Made by a program: the position numbers and the translations under genes
Part shown: piece after piece, positions 24,641 to 37,924 of the stretch
How positions within the stretch are numbered: position 1 is the stretch's first letter
Layout: every line of letters starts with the position of its first letter
From: Hemibagrus wyckioides
Lineage: Eukaryota > Chordata > Actinopteri > Siluriformes > Bagridae
DNA length: 64,000 nt
Direction: 5' to 3'
Assembly (NCBI RefSeq): GCF_019097595.1
Contig: NC_080719.1
Span: 17,765,001-17,829,000, forward strand
Notes under the pieces: model-generated
Told to the model about the DNA's origin: nothing
Seen by the model: the letters and a program-made list of their open reading frames with translations, nothing else
The model's database searches: none

Positions 24641-27600
24641 GGTCATGCACATTGTACCTCTGTGTCATCAGAACAATTTATTGATTCGTTGAAGAGCTGG
24701 AAAACAGCGAAGCAGCTGCAATCAGATCACTAATACACAGAGCTCTCAAATTACTGGCAGCTCAAACTGCAGTATTAAGCAATGTAATGCAATAAAGCAG
24801 AGGCATTTAACTCTTAGGAATACCAGTAAATGACATAACAGGCAGATTGACCATCAGTGAAGGCATGAGGACTGCAGCAATGCATTATGTTTAGCCTGTA
24901 AAATCAGCTGTCCATCAAAACAAGAAACCTGAACTAAAAAATCATTAATATGTGATTGAGCTCACATTTACCCTAACATACCACAGCTTCTCACTTCTTT
25001 GTGCCTGGTGAAACTGGGCTAAATATCAAGCCCTAATTTCTGTCATCAAACTGCTGACATCTCTAACACACTAAATGAAGGTCTGTTCTAATTAACATTA
25101 TTTACTGCATCAGTCAACCTAAGTGTCAATGCAAACCAATACCACAGTTTTGTTCATTTCTCTATTCTGATTGGTCCACTGCTAACAGTAGCTGAAACAT
25201 GTTGTTTAAGAATATCAGACACAAAAGCCACAAAGTTTGTTTGGCATTTGAAGTGAATCCTAAAGCAAAGCTGAAATGTCCTGAGATAGATGAGTGAAAA
25301 TAGCTTCTATATATAACATCTCATGTGATATTGAATTGCAATATTATTATTATTATATTTTTAATTAAAGTTATGCATCTTTCAATAACACATCTATTTC
25401 CATTGATTTATAAAGTCTGACTAGAATATGATTAAGCAATTTAAAAAGGCTGCGTGAAAATCTGTAAAGATTTACTCCGCTAAATGTTACCCTGACCTTA
25501 AATTTTGTAAAGAGCACATTATGACTTAGGAATCGAAACTGAAAGGTAAGGACATGCAACCTATCAGTCCTGACCTTAGATCTTAACTTGAATGACAAGA
25601 CTTGAGACTTGTTTGACTTGGTCCAAATTCTTTTGTATAACAAATGCTCCATGTTAATGAAAAAAACATGTGTTCCTGTTGATACAGTGATGTTTTCTGA
25701 GAGGAGATGTTTATGCTGTGTTTTTTAAAGGAGTATCCAGTGTTAGTTCCAGTCAGATGTAAAGCTGTTTCTTTACAATTTGCATCATGGGAGACTCTTC
25801 AGCACTTCCTGGTTTCTGGATAATGTAAGAGTCTGCATGGTTTTGTCTTACTTCGTTCAAAATAAAAAAAATATATTTTTCTGCAGACATTCTGATGCAT
25901 CAGTCTTTAAAAAATAAAACTGTTAGCACGGTCAGTGTGGTTAAGTGGTGTTGTTGTGGTGATATTGAAAATAAATTATATTTGCTATCATTGATTATTT
26001 TTCTTAGAACAGTGAGCTGAACTATTCCATATTTAACCTCTGCATGAATGCTTGCTCCATCTACAATTAAAAAGTTATGTGCATAAGTATGTTTAAAATA
26101 TACGTATGAAGTATGTTTTAAAATGTTAATTTCCTCATGAACTGAGGTCTGTGTGTGTAAATACTGGAACTCATCGTTTAGCTTTAATTAGGAATTGCAT
26201 GCTAATTAATTCAGTGGTTCACATTCATTATTGTTATTGTTGTAATTGTGTATTTATGGTCAAGTGAGGTTGCTTTAATTGCCCCTAGGTGTGTGTGTGT
26301 GTGTGTGTGTTTACTGAGAGGACTATGCCATTAGCTCAATATCTGAAAGTACTATGTATATTGCAAGTAAATACAAATGTCTGCAAAAGTGAAAAAGGCT
26401 TTATCATATTCCTGCAACATTTAAGAACTGGCTGATCTGAGTGTACAGTAAAAGTGTGACGGAGAAAGGGTCAGAAAAGCTGGCCAAGGCAGCCTGTGAC
26501 GCAGAGTCGTGATGGCAAGCAGACCGACCTCAGACACAAGGCCAGGGTAAAGCTCTCAACACACTGTTCCAGAGAACATATCAAGAAGTCATTGTGTCCT
26601 GGAGTGACTTCTGATACAAGGAACAGACCATTCTTAAGTCACAACAGCCTGAACAGCAGTTTATAAGTTTACTGGAGTCATTTTATGTCCTTATCAAGGA
26701 ATGTGGAGCTGATACTTTGCACCGAGAACCTATAGTGTGGTAAGAGTGTGTTGTGGTAGAGTGCTAAAATGACAACAATGCTGACATTTCCAGGGTTTGT
26801 TATGGTAAAACAAGAGTCTACCCTCTCAGCCACAAAACAGATGCAAACCTCTGGAATCTCTCTCCATTTACCTCAACCGAAAACCAGCTGTGAGGTCAGT
26901 GGTGTGGCACCAGATGCTTAGCACCCACTCGCAGCGTCACAGTAACCGCAGCAGAGCTCTCCTCTACGGCTGTTTCCCTCTTGTCTCTATGCTGCTTTCT
27001 TTCTTCCACCCACTCAGAAGGCAATCCCCCTCAGCGGTGAGAGCGTAAACGTCAGTGTCAGTGAGACTCCCCCACAACACCACCCTCTACCACCTTTAAT
27101 GGTTTGTTCCACAGCGCACTTCGACATATCATAAGCATCTCTACGCAGACAGTGTGAGCCATCGGCTGTGAAAAAAATATCACAAGCACAGCCGCAAGCT
27201 CGGGTTTTGAGCAAAAGAGCAGGTGCTGGTTAAAGAGAATCAAACCAACATTTAAAGCACATGATATCTTTATTTCACAATGCTCACAATTTGCATACAT
27301 TTTCCAGTCATGTAGCCATGTAAATCTGCACTTTTTAGGGTGTGCAGTTCAAAATAAAATACCGTATAAATGTGTGTCATGGACCTGCAGGAAGTCTGAG
27401 CTAGCAGAAAACTCTGTTAATGACCTTAATATCTCTGGCTGATAATATAATAAAATGTCAAATGTAATGGAAGAAAAAAACTTAGTGAGAACCAAGAAGC
27501 TGTATAATCAGATAACTCCTAGTAATAAAAATTCTACCTTTAAATATGATGGTTAATTGCAAGCATCTAGAGAAAGAGCTCAGATGAACTGGAGAATCAG

Positions 27601-27809
27601 CACCACTTTTTCCACTCCTTTTTTCCATTCTGATTGAATCACAGTCTGATTCACTGTTTAATAGTCATGCTGAATTATTTTCATGTGTAAACTATTCATG
27701 CACAAACATGCACAAATACGCTGCGGCTCTTTATGATGTCTATACTGTCATTGATAAAATGATGTAAATATAAAATGCCCTGTTTGCAGAATTTCCTTGT
27801 TTAAGTCGA
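24641..27809. other. Unannotated non-coding stretch
   Basis: Includes a (TG)n run at 26288-26311. An AT-rich block with repeated homeodomain-type TAATTA words lies at 26174-26220 and is a candidate conserved element. No gene recognised. Confidence 0.4.
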
Positions 27810-28165
27810 TATACACTACCGCTCAAAAGTTTGGGATCACTTGCATATTTCAGCTTGATTTCAGCTACGGAGGAAGACTCCATCAGCCAATCCATCTTGT
27901 GGGAGATGCTCCAGGAAGCATGGGGGTGAAATCTCATCAGATTATCTTGAAAAATTGACAGCTAGAATGCCCAGGCTGTAATTGCTGCAAAAGGTGTTTT
28001 TTTTGATGAAGGCAGTTTGAAGAAAACATTCATAATTTCCAACAAAATCATAATTTCTAACTTTGACTTGTCGGCATGTCCTCTTCTTTTGATATATTTT
28101 CTAATCAGACTAATTTCGTGTGTGTTTCCTTGGAAAACAATACAATTCTTGAGTGGTAGTGTATG
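27810..28165 (+). mobile_element. Internally deleted Tc1/mariner-type element (MITE-like) with terminal inverted repeats
   Basis: Left end TACACTACCGCTCAAAAGTT and right end ...CTTGAGTGGTAGTGTA are inverted copies, with TA at each outer edge, the Tc1 target. Between them only the transposase 3' end survives: the plus strand reads EAWG-ISSDYLEKLTARMPR, like the C-terminus of Tc1 transposases, followed by a stop. At about 355 bp it is far below the usual 1.3-1.6 kb, so it is non-autonomous. Confidence 0.8.
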
Positions 28166-28168
28166 CTC

Positions 28169-28194
28169 TGGTGTGTGTGTGTGTGTGTGTGTGT
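28169..28194. repeat. (TG)n microsatellite
   Basis: About 13 units immediately outside the right end of the Tc1-like element. Confidence 0.95.
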
Positions 28195-28384
28195 GCATAC
28201 TTAAACTGCAGCCACACTGATGCCTTGTATTCAATCGTAGTACTATACAAATTCATGCTGTTAGGGGGAAAAAAAGAAGCTAGAGGAGAAGTGTTACCAT
28301 GGCAACAAATCTTAACCCAGTCATCTGTTGTGTTGAGCATTTTTTATAGGCATGAAGAGAAAATTTTAATTTAGCAAACATGCA

Positions 28385-28510
28385 ATGAATTAATCCATAC
28401 CTAATTGTGAACTAAAGATGAGTTAAAGCGTGAACTAATCACAAACGAATAAAATGCTACGATATGTGTTTTATGAATTCATGTCTATGAGATTCATCAG
28501 TCCAATAATC
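28385..28510. repeat. Fragment related to the foldback element at 37925-38665
   Basis: Words such as GTGAACTAAAGATGAGTTAA, GCGTGAACTAATCA and ATGAATTCATGTCTATGAGA parallel one arm of that element (CGTTATGAACTAATGATGAG and so on). It is a single diverged arm only. Confidence 0.4.
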
Positions 28511-28523
28511 AATAAGTGGTATA

Positions 28524-29100
28524 GGTAAGAAAAGTTAAGATAAGATAGAACTTTATTAATCGCGAAGGAAATTCTTTTGCTTCAGATAAATAAATAAAAA
28601 TAAATAGAAATCAAATATAAATAAAATAATCTACTAATACTAATGTGTGCAAAAGTACAAAATATAAATGAAAAATAAATGGAATATGTTATATATACAA
28701 AATGTATTCAAAGTACAAAAAAGGTGCTATGGAACTAAGAACATATTGCACATGATGTGATATTGCACAAGGTATGGTATTGCACATGGTTTGATGGCAT
28801 AATATTGCACATGGTATTAAATTAACATACACTGTAATTATTGTGAAATTTTGATTTCAGTCACTGTTGGTTGTGTCAGCTCCCTACTGAAATGGGAGGA
28901 GTTATAGAGTTTGATGACCACTGGTAGGAAAGACTTCTTGTGGTGTTCTGTGGTTGTCTTTGGTGGTCTCAGTCTATAGCTGAACCTGCTCCAGTAAGAC
29001 TCCAGTGTCACATGCAGGGGGTGTGAGGTGTTGTCAAGAAGTTACCTCAGCATTATCCTCTCAGACACCTCAACCAGAGACTCCAGCTCCACTCCCATGA
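28524..29100 (-). mobile_element. 5'-truncated L2/CR1-type LINE, 3' end and C-terminal coding relic
   Basis: Read on the minus strand, part of the ORF survives: HPLHVTLESYWSRFSYRLR, then KKSFLPVVIKLYNSS, the conserved C-terminal tail of fish L2/CR1-like reverse transcriptase proteins. It is followed by a 3' UTR rich in repeated TTGCAC words, and ends GATTAATAAAGTTCTATCTT at the tail near 28530-28560. The 5' portion, including the polymerase core, is missing, so it is a dead copy. Confidence 0.8.
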
Positions 29101-29102
29101 CA

Positions 29103-29215
29103 GAGCCTGCTCTCCTACACAGGGTGGCAGGGAACCTGGACCCTATGCCAGGGCAACCCCTGGGGGTGAAAGGCAAACTTACTAACCACTAGGCTATTTT
29201 GCATTACGTCTGGTT
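29103..29215 (-). repeat. Family A repeat fragment
   Basis: Starts CTCCTACACAGGGTGGCAGG and jumps to ACTTACTAACCACTAGGCTA, that is, both termini of the repeat with the middle deleted. Confidence 0.6.
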
Positions 29216-30486
29216 CGTCAGTGCACTTTTCTGAAAGCCGTGACTTTGTGTTAAGCACCTGCCCATCCAAGTAGAATTCACATTTATTTCTGCATATAAC
29301 GTGTGTTAATTGGTGTTATTCTGAAATGCACGTTTTATGATAATGAAACTTCGAAATGATAACACAACCCAGTCCCAGCAGAGTTTTTTCTGCCAGACTT
29401 TATAAGTCATAGTGAGCCTGGGGCTTTTCTGAGTAACCTTTCAGTCAGTGCTCACAGCTGCCATTACTCCCACCAGATGAGTCCTCCATGGCCTCTGAAC
29501 TTACACTGGTTTTTACATAGTACCTCTACCTCCTCACTCAGCCCTGAGCACGACAAAGTCACGGTCCTCCTCGTCAAGCTAACCGTGTTGAGGTCAGCAA
29601 ACCAGGTTTGATGTCATCGTCAAAATAATGTGAGCTTATATGAGCTAGTGTGTGTGGTGTGCTGGCCTCAAGCAGTAATGGTGCAATCTGATTCACCTCC
29701 TCAAAAAGCAGCAAAAGCATCAGAATTGCGAGGGAAAGGGGGAAGCGACAAAAAAAAAAGAATGTAAATGAATGAGTACATGAATGAAAAAAAATACCCA
29801 AAACTACAGAGTGACTCATGTCAGTTATCATTACACTGACCACCAAGCCAACATGTGGAGAGCTTGGAATTATACGGTTGCTTTCAGTGCTGTGCATTTG
29901 AGAGAAGAAGATATGAAGTAACAAACCTACAAAAAACTGAATGCAAACCGCATTCACGTTTTAATCTCGTAAGTATATAAATGCATTCTTTTTTTTTTTC
30001 GCTGTAAAAATGATTCAGTACGTCAATTTTTGTTTTAAATGCAAGGCAATATCTGTGGAATTTCAACTTTCACTTTAAGACAATTATTTAAAAAACAGGA
30101 TCACCTATATATATTTTTAATAGGATAGATACATTTTAAGATTAGGTCTCGGTTAGTATTTGAATAATTCCTGCCTGTGTTCATAAAGCCCTGCCCCTAG
30201 GCTCTACACAGAGGAGCAGTACAGTACAGTCTATGAAATAACTGCACCCACACACGAACAAGCATTGATGACCAGAAGTTAGCGTTATATATAGTTTTCC
30301 ATAGCTACATTATACACCTTTGCTAAGGCCATTGCTTAATGCAGTGCGTTTTTGCTGTGGGGACTGATGCCACCTCATAGCTTATTCCCTGGTTTGATTC
30401 TGATCTCTGACTGTTTTATATACTGTATATATAGAGGTTTTATAGAGGCTTTCCACCTACCAAAAATATGACTGTAGTGCCATAAA
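29216..30486. other. Unannotated non-coding stretch
   Basis: No gene supported; the 127-residue minus ORF at 29574-29957 has no recognisable domain and includes a homopolymer-derived Phe run. Confidence 0.4.
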
Positions 30487-30487
30487 T

Positions 30488-30652
30488 GGGCAGCAGTAGA
30501 TCATTGTTCAGGATGTTAGCCTACTGACTGGAAGGTTAGAGCTTAAATCCCAATCTGCCACTACTGGGCCCTTGAGCAAGGCCCTTAACAGTCTTCTGCT
30601 CTGTTGTATATATGTGATAAATATAAGCCAAATGCCCTAAATGTTAAGTGGA
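30488..30652 (+). repeat. tRNA-derived SINE relic, family B
   Basis: Head GATGTTAGCCTACTGACTGG with AAGGTTAGAGCTTAAATCCC (B-box-like), then the diagnostic GGGCCCTTGAGCAAGGCCCT, then CCAAATGCCCTAAATGTTAA at the 3' end. The order matches a widespread fish SINE type. Confidence 0.75.
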
Positions 30653-32372
30653 TTGCCTACTAGAAAATGCCCGTTGGCATGAAGGTGTGTGTACATGATG
30701 CCATGCATCTCATTCAGTGTATTTCCACATAATTTCCAGTGTCTCTGACCAAGTCAAAGCAGCTGATATAAATGACTGAATAGATGAGTAGTTAATTCAT
30801 CTCACTGTTACCAAAACATCTGTAGTCTGAGTGAAACCAGCCACTCTGTTGATAAACAAGATTTCAGAAGTTACAGTGAATTAGTAATACTACAATAAAC
30901 CATGTTCACTTCTGCCCAGTTTCCTTGAAAGTTCTTGCCGATACTGAATCACTGCACGACGCAAACTAAACTGACGTCAGAGAAGGCCAGAGAAATTTTA
31001 TGAAACATATTACGGTTATGAATCACAAACATAATGCTCTTTCATGCACCTGCTCCCCAAAGTCCAATTTAATGCCGGGAAAAACAAGAGCTGTGACATG
31101 CTGTAGGGAAGATCATCAGTTCTGTTTGTAATCCAATCTTAAGTTAAAGGAGGGAAAAAAACAAAGAGAGAGAGGGAGAGAGTTGGACAGAGGGAGGGCT
31201 GCATCTGCACTCTGAGTGAGCGGGGAAGAGGGAAAAAGGGAGGGAAGATATAAGCGGGAGAACGTGCAAAGTTGACAGGAACACTCGTGTCCACAACAAT
31301 GGTTCATCTAGGACTTTAAACACTGAAAGCTGGCCTCCTTTCTTAATGCCTAGCAACCAGTGATAAAACACTGCTAAAACTGCACTGAATCTATCAACAG
31401 GTTTGTTCAAGTGCAGACAGAGAACTGGAACACACATCCTCATATACTCTGTGTGCACAGGTGTGTGGTTTGATTTTTTTCTTTTTTCTTTTTTTATCTT
31501 ATGATTTTTAGTATGCCTGCATAAGAATAACTACATAAAAGTTTATTTCACAGACATAAAGGAGCGTTAGATTCGATTCACAGCTGCATGTTTGCTTTGG
31601 CTGACACAAATCAGTAACTTTTTGGATGCATTAGTTTCTTCTTTAGTAATGTTTGCTATATATTTCATAATCAGAACTTAACTTAGTAAATGAGAGAATG
31701 GAGTGGTCTAAAGGGCATATTTCTGAGAAGGGGCCTTTGAAAATACAGTGTAAAAAAAAAAATGTGAGGAAAGCCCTTTCGAATCAGATTTCCCGCTTTT
31801 AGTAAAGGGAAGTCCCCTTGGAAGACACTAAATCAAGTGGTCTCAACTCAGTTCATAAGCCTCAGATGAGCAATAAAGACAGAAAACACACAGCTAAGAG
31901 AGAAGAATACCCAGAAAGCATTCAACAGGTTCTCAGAAAGTACAGCTGTACCATGAAACATTCTCATTATTATCTGCTGTGCTTCACAAACGTTATTAGG
32001 ACCATCCTCACACAACATTCCCAGTTAGACATAAACAAATCATGTTGCAGAAACGTTGTAGGTATGTTCACAAATGTTATCTGCAAAAAAAATATCAAAA
32101 ACCTGAGAGATTGAACCTTATTGGTGCAAAATGTTTACAGATGCGGGTTCTGTTAACTGCCCAACTGTTTATTACCTACATCTGCACAAGATATTTTGCA
32201 GGCCATTATTAAAGTTTTTTTAGAGTTATTCAGTGCAACAGGGTGTAAAGGGGAAATGACTCTTTGCTCTTTGTTTGCAGCTATCATACGGTATTTGCAA
32301 AAAATAAAATAAAAAAAATCCTGGTCATGTAACCGTATATACCCTGACCTTTTTGAATAAAATCATCATCAT
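30653..32372. other. Unannotated non-coding stretch
   Basis: A CRE-like TGACGTCAG occurs at about 30972. The stretch 31144-31258 is purine-rich. No gene recognised. Confidence 0.4.
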
Positions 32373-32690
32373 TTAAAGTTTACATGACTTAGTGGTTAGC
32401 GAGTTTGCCTCATACCAGTTGGGGCTTGATTCCCGCCTCCACCCTGTGTTTCTGGAGTTTGCATGTTCTCCCTGTGCTTCGGGGGTTTCCTCCAGGTACT
32501 CCGGTTTCCCCCTCTAGTCCAAAAACAAAATGTTGTAGGATGATTGGCATCTCTAAAGGGTGTGAAGTGTGTAACTGGGTGTGTGATCCGTCCGGGTTTC
32601 TTTTAACTTGTGGCCTGAGTCCCCCGGGAAAGACGGCTGCATATGACTCTCTTCAAGATAAGCTCTACAGAAAATGGATGAAACATTTCA
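32373..32690 (+). repeat. Family A repeat, near full-length, plus orientation
   Basis: Head ACTTAGTGGTTAGCGAGTTT and TTGATTCCCGCCTCC (B-box-like), then GGAGTTTGCATGTTCTCCCT, CTCCGGTTTCCCCC, TTGGCATCTCTAAAGGGTGT and finally CTACAGAAAATGGATGAA. This is the best copy for defining the family. The 113-residue ORF over it (32405-32746) is the repeat read as protein. Confidence 0.85.
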
Positions 32691-34090
32691 CGAAACTGAT
32701 ACCTGGTACTTTCCCTCTGTTTCTTACTGTTGGTTTAAATTATTAGCCGGATAATGATGTAAATAAATGAATGGGATTTGTGATGCAAAATGAGAGGAGT
32801 AGTGAAATTAAAAGGTGCAGAGGGCAAAGACATCACGTACATTTGTGTGGGTGACGAACAGAAGGGTATCAGTGGCATTGTGAGCTTTGAGTGAGTGGCT
32901 TGGGGCTGTGTGTGAGTGTGTGTCATTCTGGCTCAGTGAAAGAGCAAATGAGTCACTGGCAGCCCTACAGATGAGTGTTCAGTGCACCGAGCAGTGCCTT
33001 TACATCCCACCGCTCTACTGTAAAGACACACACATTTCTCCCTGATGCTTTCTGCATAATTTCACTATCTGTATGTTTACCATTATCATGTAGCTCATAA
33101 ACAGAACCACATCAAATTCAAAACACTCAGTTTAATATTACTGTGAAATTTTCCCCTTACTCTGAGGGTTACTTGCTATAGTAATGCAGAGAATTGCGCT
33201 GCTGTAATTCTGAGATTCAAAACTGGTTTTAATTTCTACTCATCACATTAATTCATTTCTGCATCAGTTAGAACCTTCAACAAAAAGGGTTTTTAAAGAT
33301 ACATTAGGACAAACTGTAGGTTTTGCCATATTATTACAGAACAAGAAGACATGCGTGATAGTTATTTTGGACATTTCTGTAACACTTTGCAGGATTCAGT
33401 GAAACCGGGATCACAACTAAAAAATAATCCCAAACCTATAACATTAGTTTACTCACCACATAGCTGTGGTCTATTTTCCTATTTATTTGACATCGATTTC
33501 AGCCAATAATTTGTTTTATACTGGAAAGGTATACTTTGTACATAATATACGTGCAATGCAATATATACTACTAGATAAAGTATAAAGGATCTTAAAATGA
33601 GGACAAATGAGCATCCAGTTCAAGGCTGCAGGTGAAAATGGACATTGTATTTGCACTGTGCAGTCCAATCTAAAACCGGACGGATGGCCATCCTGATGAG
33701 GTGTTCTGAATATTCTCATCACAATGTTACACTAAGAACTGTAACGGTTTTCTCAGTGATCAGAGAAGATTTTCATACATAACCTTTGTAAATTCATTTT
33801 TAGACTAGATGTAGGAGGACACATGAGGAGCGTTAGAAAGTCTATTTGCATCAATCTTCTTAGCCCACTAAATTTTTCAGCAATTAGCAGAAGTTTGGAA
33901 AGGAAAGCTCTGTCTCACGGGTCACACACACTAAGGCACAGCAGGCCGCTCCATCCACAGCGTCTGCCGCAGTTAAGAGCAGACGTTTATTTCATCCTAC
34001 CATCTTTACATCTTTAGTGTCTGTGTATCTGGGGCGTGGGGGGGTGGCCTTTTCACACCTTCACACCAGAGAAAAGCAAAAAAAAAGTCT
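32691..34090. other. Unannotated non-coding stretch
   Basis: No gene or repeat recognised. Confidence 0.4.
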
Positions 34091-34095
34091 TCTCT

Positions 34096-34098
<3 letters not shown>

Positions 34099-34148
<50 letters not shown>

Positions 34149-34149
34149 G
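34099..34149. repeat. Compound (CT)n(CA)n microsatellite
   Basis: About 18 CT units followed by CA units. Confidence 0.95.
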
Positions 34150-37100
34150 CACCCTCCCCCTAAAACAAGAGCCTTTAATTATCTCCCCCTGACCCTAAAT
34201 TCAACCTCTTGCCCCCTGCTAGTGACTCAGCTGTGCAGGTGTGAAAGCTTCTTCTCAGTAGTTCTGAGTCTGAGGATCGAACGCTCTTCCCACCAGCCTG
34301 AGACATACAGCCCTGATAAACCCACCGGGAAAAGCAACATCTGCTCATTTACTTCCTTTAAAAAAGCTGTTTTGCTCATATGGATATTTTCGGGAAATAT
34401 TACTCATGCAATTTGTTAAGAAATTCCTACAAAATATAAAGAACTGATAAGATTAGGAAATGGAGCTGTTTTAGGATTTGTTCTTTTTTTTTAGAATTCC
34501 TGTAATTTTAATGATTTCTGCATATAAAATGATTATAGTTCCAGCTTATGACTCAGTTATCCATCTTAGAGCAGATCATTCATTCAGTCTGCAAATGATG
34601 TACTGCAGTGAAACGAACAGGAAAGCAACGTCATTGTGCAAATATAGATCTTGAATAAAGAGAATAAAGCTATCTAATATTTCTCGTCATTATCGTAATA
34701 ATATAATAAATATCAGTGCCTACTTATAGTAAGATTAAGCTTGTTTTTAGGCTTAATATTGACCTTTTTTGCTTCTTCTGGAAATAAATGCTTGGAAGGA
34801 ACAAAAAACTTGAATTGACTTCGATATTCATAAACTTAATAAACTTCTGCTTGTTTAAGAGGAATCTAATAATAAAAAAATGTTAGTTGGAGCTATATGA
34901 ATAGCACAAAATATTTTTACTTTCTAAGATATACATTTTCTGCGGTGTATGTATCAAGAGTTTCTGAATGTGTATGGAGAATAAATAAATGGACGGTGTG
35001 TGATGTGTTCAGCATGTCCCGGGAGATAAAGTAGTTAAATATTACAACTAAGTTGCATTGTGCCTCAAAATTCTCCAACATTGCATCAAATTTGCAAACA
35101 AAAAAATGGCCAAATTACCAAATGTGCACCTTTCCTCTTCCACCCTCATAAAAATTATAATACCATTATAATACAACTTTCTTCCAGAGTGTAACATTTT
35201 AAATCACAGAGTTATTTGTCTTTTTTTTCTAACACACCTAACACTCTACCAGCGCAGGGTCATATTACCTCTGGGTCTTTATTCTCCAGCCTGTTTCTGA
35301 AAGCATGTGTGGTGTGTGTACTGGAGATGTTGATTAGTGTGGAGGAAATATACCATTAGCATTATCTAATTGCTGTTAGTGACCAAACAGAGACTGCTTT
35401 AACACCTTGAGTCCATCATCATTTAATCTGAGCAGTGATAAGAGAACAAGCAGGCAAACAATTAACAAGATAGGAGGTGAGAGAACAGCCGTGAGAAATC
35501 AAAGGATATTTTGTGAGTTATCTCACCTCTGAGTTCAGAAACAGTAGTTCTGTCACTCGCACCTTCTCACAGTGAGGGATTACAAACCGCTTCAGACAGG
35601 TTCGGTGTGTGTTAGAGCACGGCTATATAATGGTACGTTAAATAATAATGGTGGCTCTGATTCTGTTTCCTCTGCTCGGAGTAATGACACACACTTTGTG
35701 CTGCTGTTCAATTAAGAAAACTCACAGAAAATTGTGTGAAATCCTTCTAATTGCTAAAATTGGGGGGAAAATAACACTTTAATGAGTGTGCTGAATCCCA
35801 GATGCTACTGATTAAGCTCACACTTAAACTAAAAGCTTAAATCTGACTGATTTGGTGCTTTGTTTTTTTTGTGGAAATTCTTAAAAAATGATATTACATG
35901 ATATAACAGCAGGTGATAAATAAATTCAGTTAAAGAAGAATTTCATGGAGTTATTGCGGCTTGTTAAAATCATGTTGGAATTCTAACTTGCTTGTTTTTC
36001 TTGCTTTGAATCTTTCAGAAACTGTTGATTTCTTGGGATTTTCTCTCACCATCTGTTCTTAATTGACAGGAATGAAACCCGGTGTGCTCTCATGTTGTAG
36101 CCAGTGTGTTGTGTGCATTAATGTGAGATGCTTTTCTGCTCACCACAGCTGGAAATAGTGATTATTGGTGTTGTACACTTCCTGTCAGCCTGAACCAGGT
36201 TGGCCATTCACCTCTGACCTCTCTCATCGCTGCTTACTGCTTTGTTTTTCACACTATTCTATGTAAACTGAAGAGGATCATGTGTGTATAGATGAGCAGA
36301 CCAGCCCATGTGACACCAAAACCATGACATTTTCTTTTTTTCATTCTGATATTTAATGTGGACGTTAACTGAAGCGCTAAATTTTATGCATTGCAATGCA
36401 TCTAAATGAATCTGATGAATTACATTGCATTTTCTCAGGAATCTAGGTCACTTTTTATAAGCAGCAGTCATAGAAATGTCACATGACTCCGGGTTCAAGC
36501 ACCAGGACAAGGTGTGAGTGTGCACTGGTTAAGCTTACAGGAAGAGTGCGTAGGTAAATAAATGAAGAGAACACGCTGTCTGAGTCTGAAAGTCATGACC
36601 CGGGTTAGTGAAAAAGGAAAAATTCCCCTCTCTATTGTTTTGGGAAGGAGGTTGGCAGGATGCCTTATACAGAGGTAAACAGCAGAACATGACCACATAT
36701 TGAGCCGCAAAAGGTCAAATAGACCAGAAGAGCATGACTAATGAACACGTGTGGAAATGGATAGTGAAGAGAGCACATACACCTGCTGAGCGTAGGAGTT
36801 GCACAAACAGAAAAAAGTGCTGCATCCTTCTATTTATGTAATGTACAATAAGAAGCAGTGAACTTCAGTGAGCAGGACTATTCTGAAGTTTTACATAAAG
36901 AACGACTCCGTTTGAAGTCTTTCACTGAGGCTTATCAGCTGCACATGTTAGGACCTTTTGGATTTTTAGCTGTACTCTTGCAAAACAGACTGCAAACCGT
37001 GACTCCTCATGTAATGCAATTCAGATTTTCATAAGCACTTGAGCAAAGTGTGTGAAATCATAGAGTAAACAAAGATATTAAACTTGATCAGCGTGTACAC

Positions 37101-37924
37101 TCTCAGCCTTCTGATAATCACAGGGCAGGGTTTGAGCTGCTGGGAAAAAAAATCTCACACCCCAGACAAGGTGTCAAATCTTGCACTCTGTTTAAGAAGG
37201 TGACTCCAGCTACTAGGGGAGTCCTGACCCCTCTAGGTTAACACATCGACCGCAGGTCATGGGAGAGCGAGGGATCAGTATGCAAGGCATTGTGAAGTGA
37301 AAACTGAGATACATAATGTATATAATTATAATTCAGAAACTGCTAAAAGAATACAGCATGCACTGCATAGTTTCAACTTTGTTAACTTTGTTTTGTTTTA
37401 ATGGCGTAGCTCACGATGTGCGATTCTACCTGAATAAATAAAAGCAGAATAAATCAGTTACTGCTCACAAACAAGCTGCTGGAAAAAAACACCACATGAT
37501 AGCAAAGCTAAACATTTACACAATAAACGAAACTATACTGAAACCATATAGCTATTGGAATGTGATAGGACAGAAGTGATGAGAGATAGGGGGAGTGTGA
37601 GGGAAGCAGAGCATAGTGTGGGAACACACACTCCTGAAAGTGCAGGAAAGTAACACGCCAGCCTGAGAATAGACACAACTCCTTGTTGATTTTACTGATA
37701 GAGGCCTGTACAGGTTTATGGTGGCTGATTACCATCTCAGTGCTTCTCACCAGGGCCATACAGGGGTCACAACCAGCTACACTTCTCACAAGAACAGCAT
37801 AATGAAGCTGCTCCCACAAGTCAGAAAAAATAGTCATGCATGCTAAGAACTATTTTAACAGAAAAGATACAAATATTAGCATGCAACATGAGGGTTCTGT
37901 CATTATGTAAGGTATTTCTGAAAT
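34150..37924. other. Long unannotated AT-rich stretch
   Basis: No gene, RNA or transposon recognised in nearly 3.8 kb. The blocks at 34490-34620 and 35340-35470 look like unique-sequence DNA with TAAT-type words and could be conserved regulatory sequence; this is impression only. Confidence 0.35.

Noticed and set aside
32385..32440. tRNA gene
   Set aside because: A- and B-box-like words belong to the head of a SINE-like repeat; no cloverleaf with paired acceptor stem can be formed that I can see.
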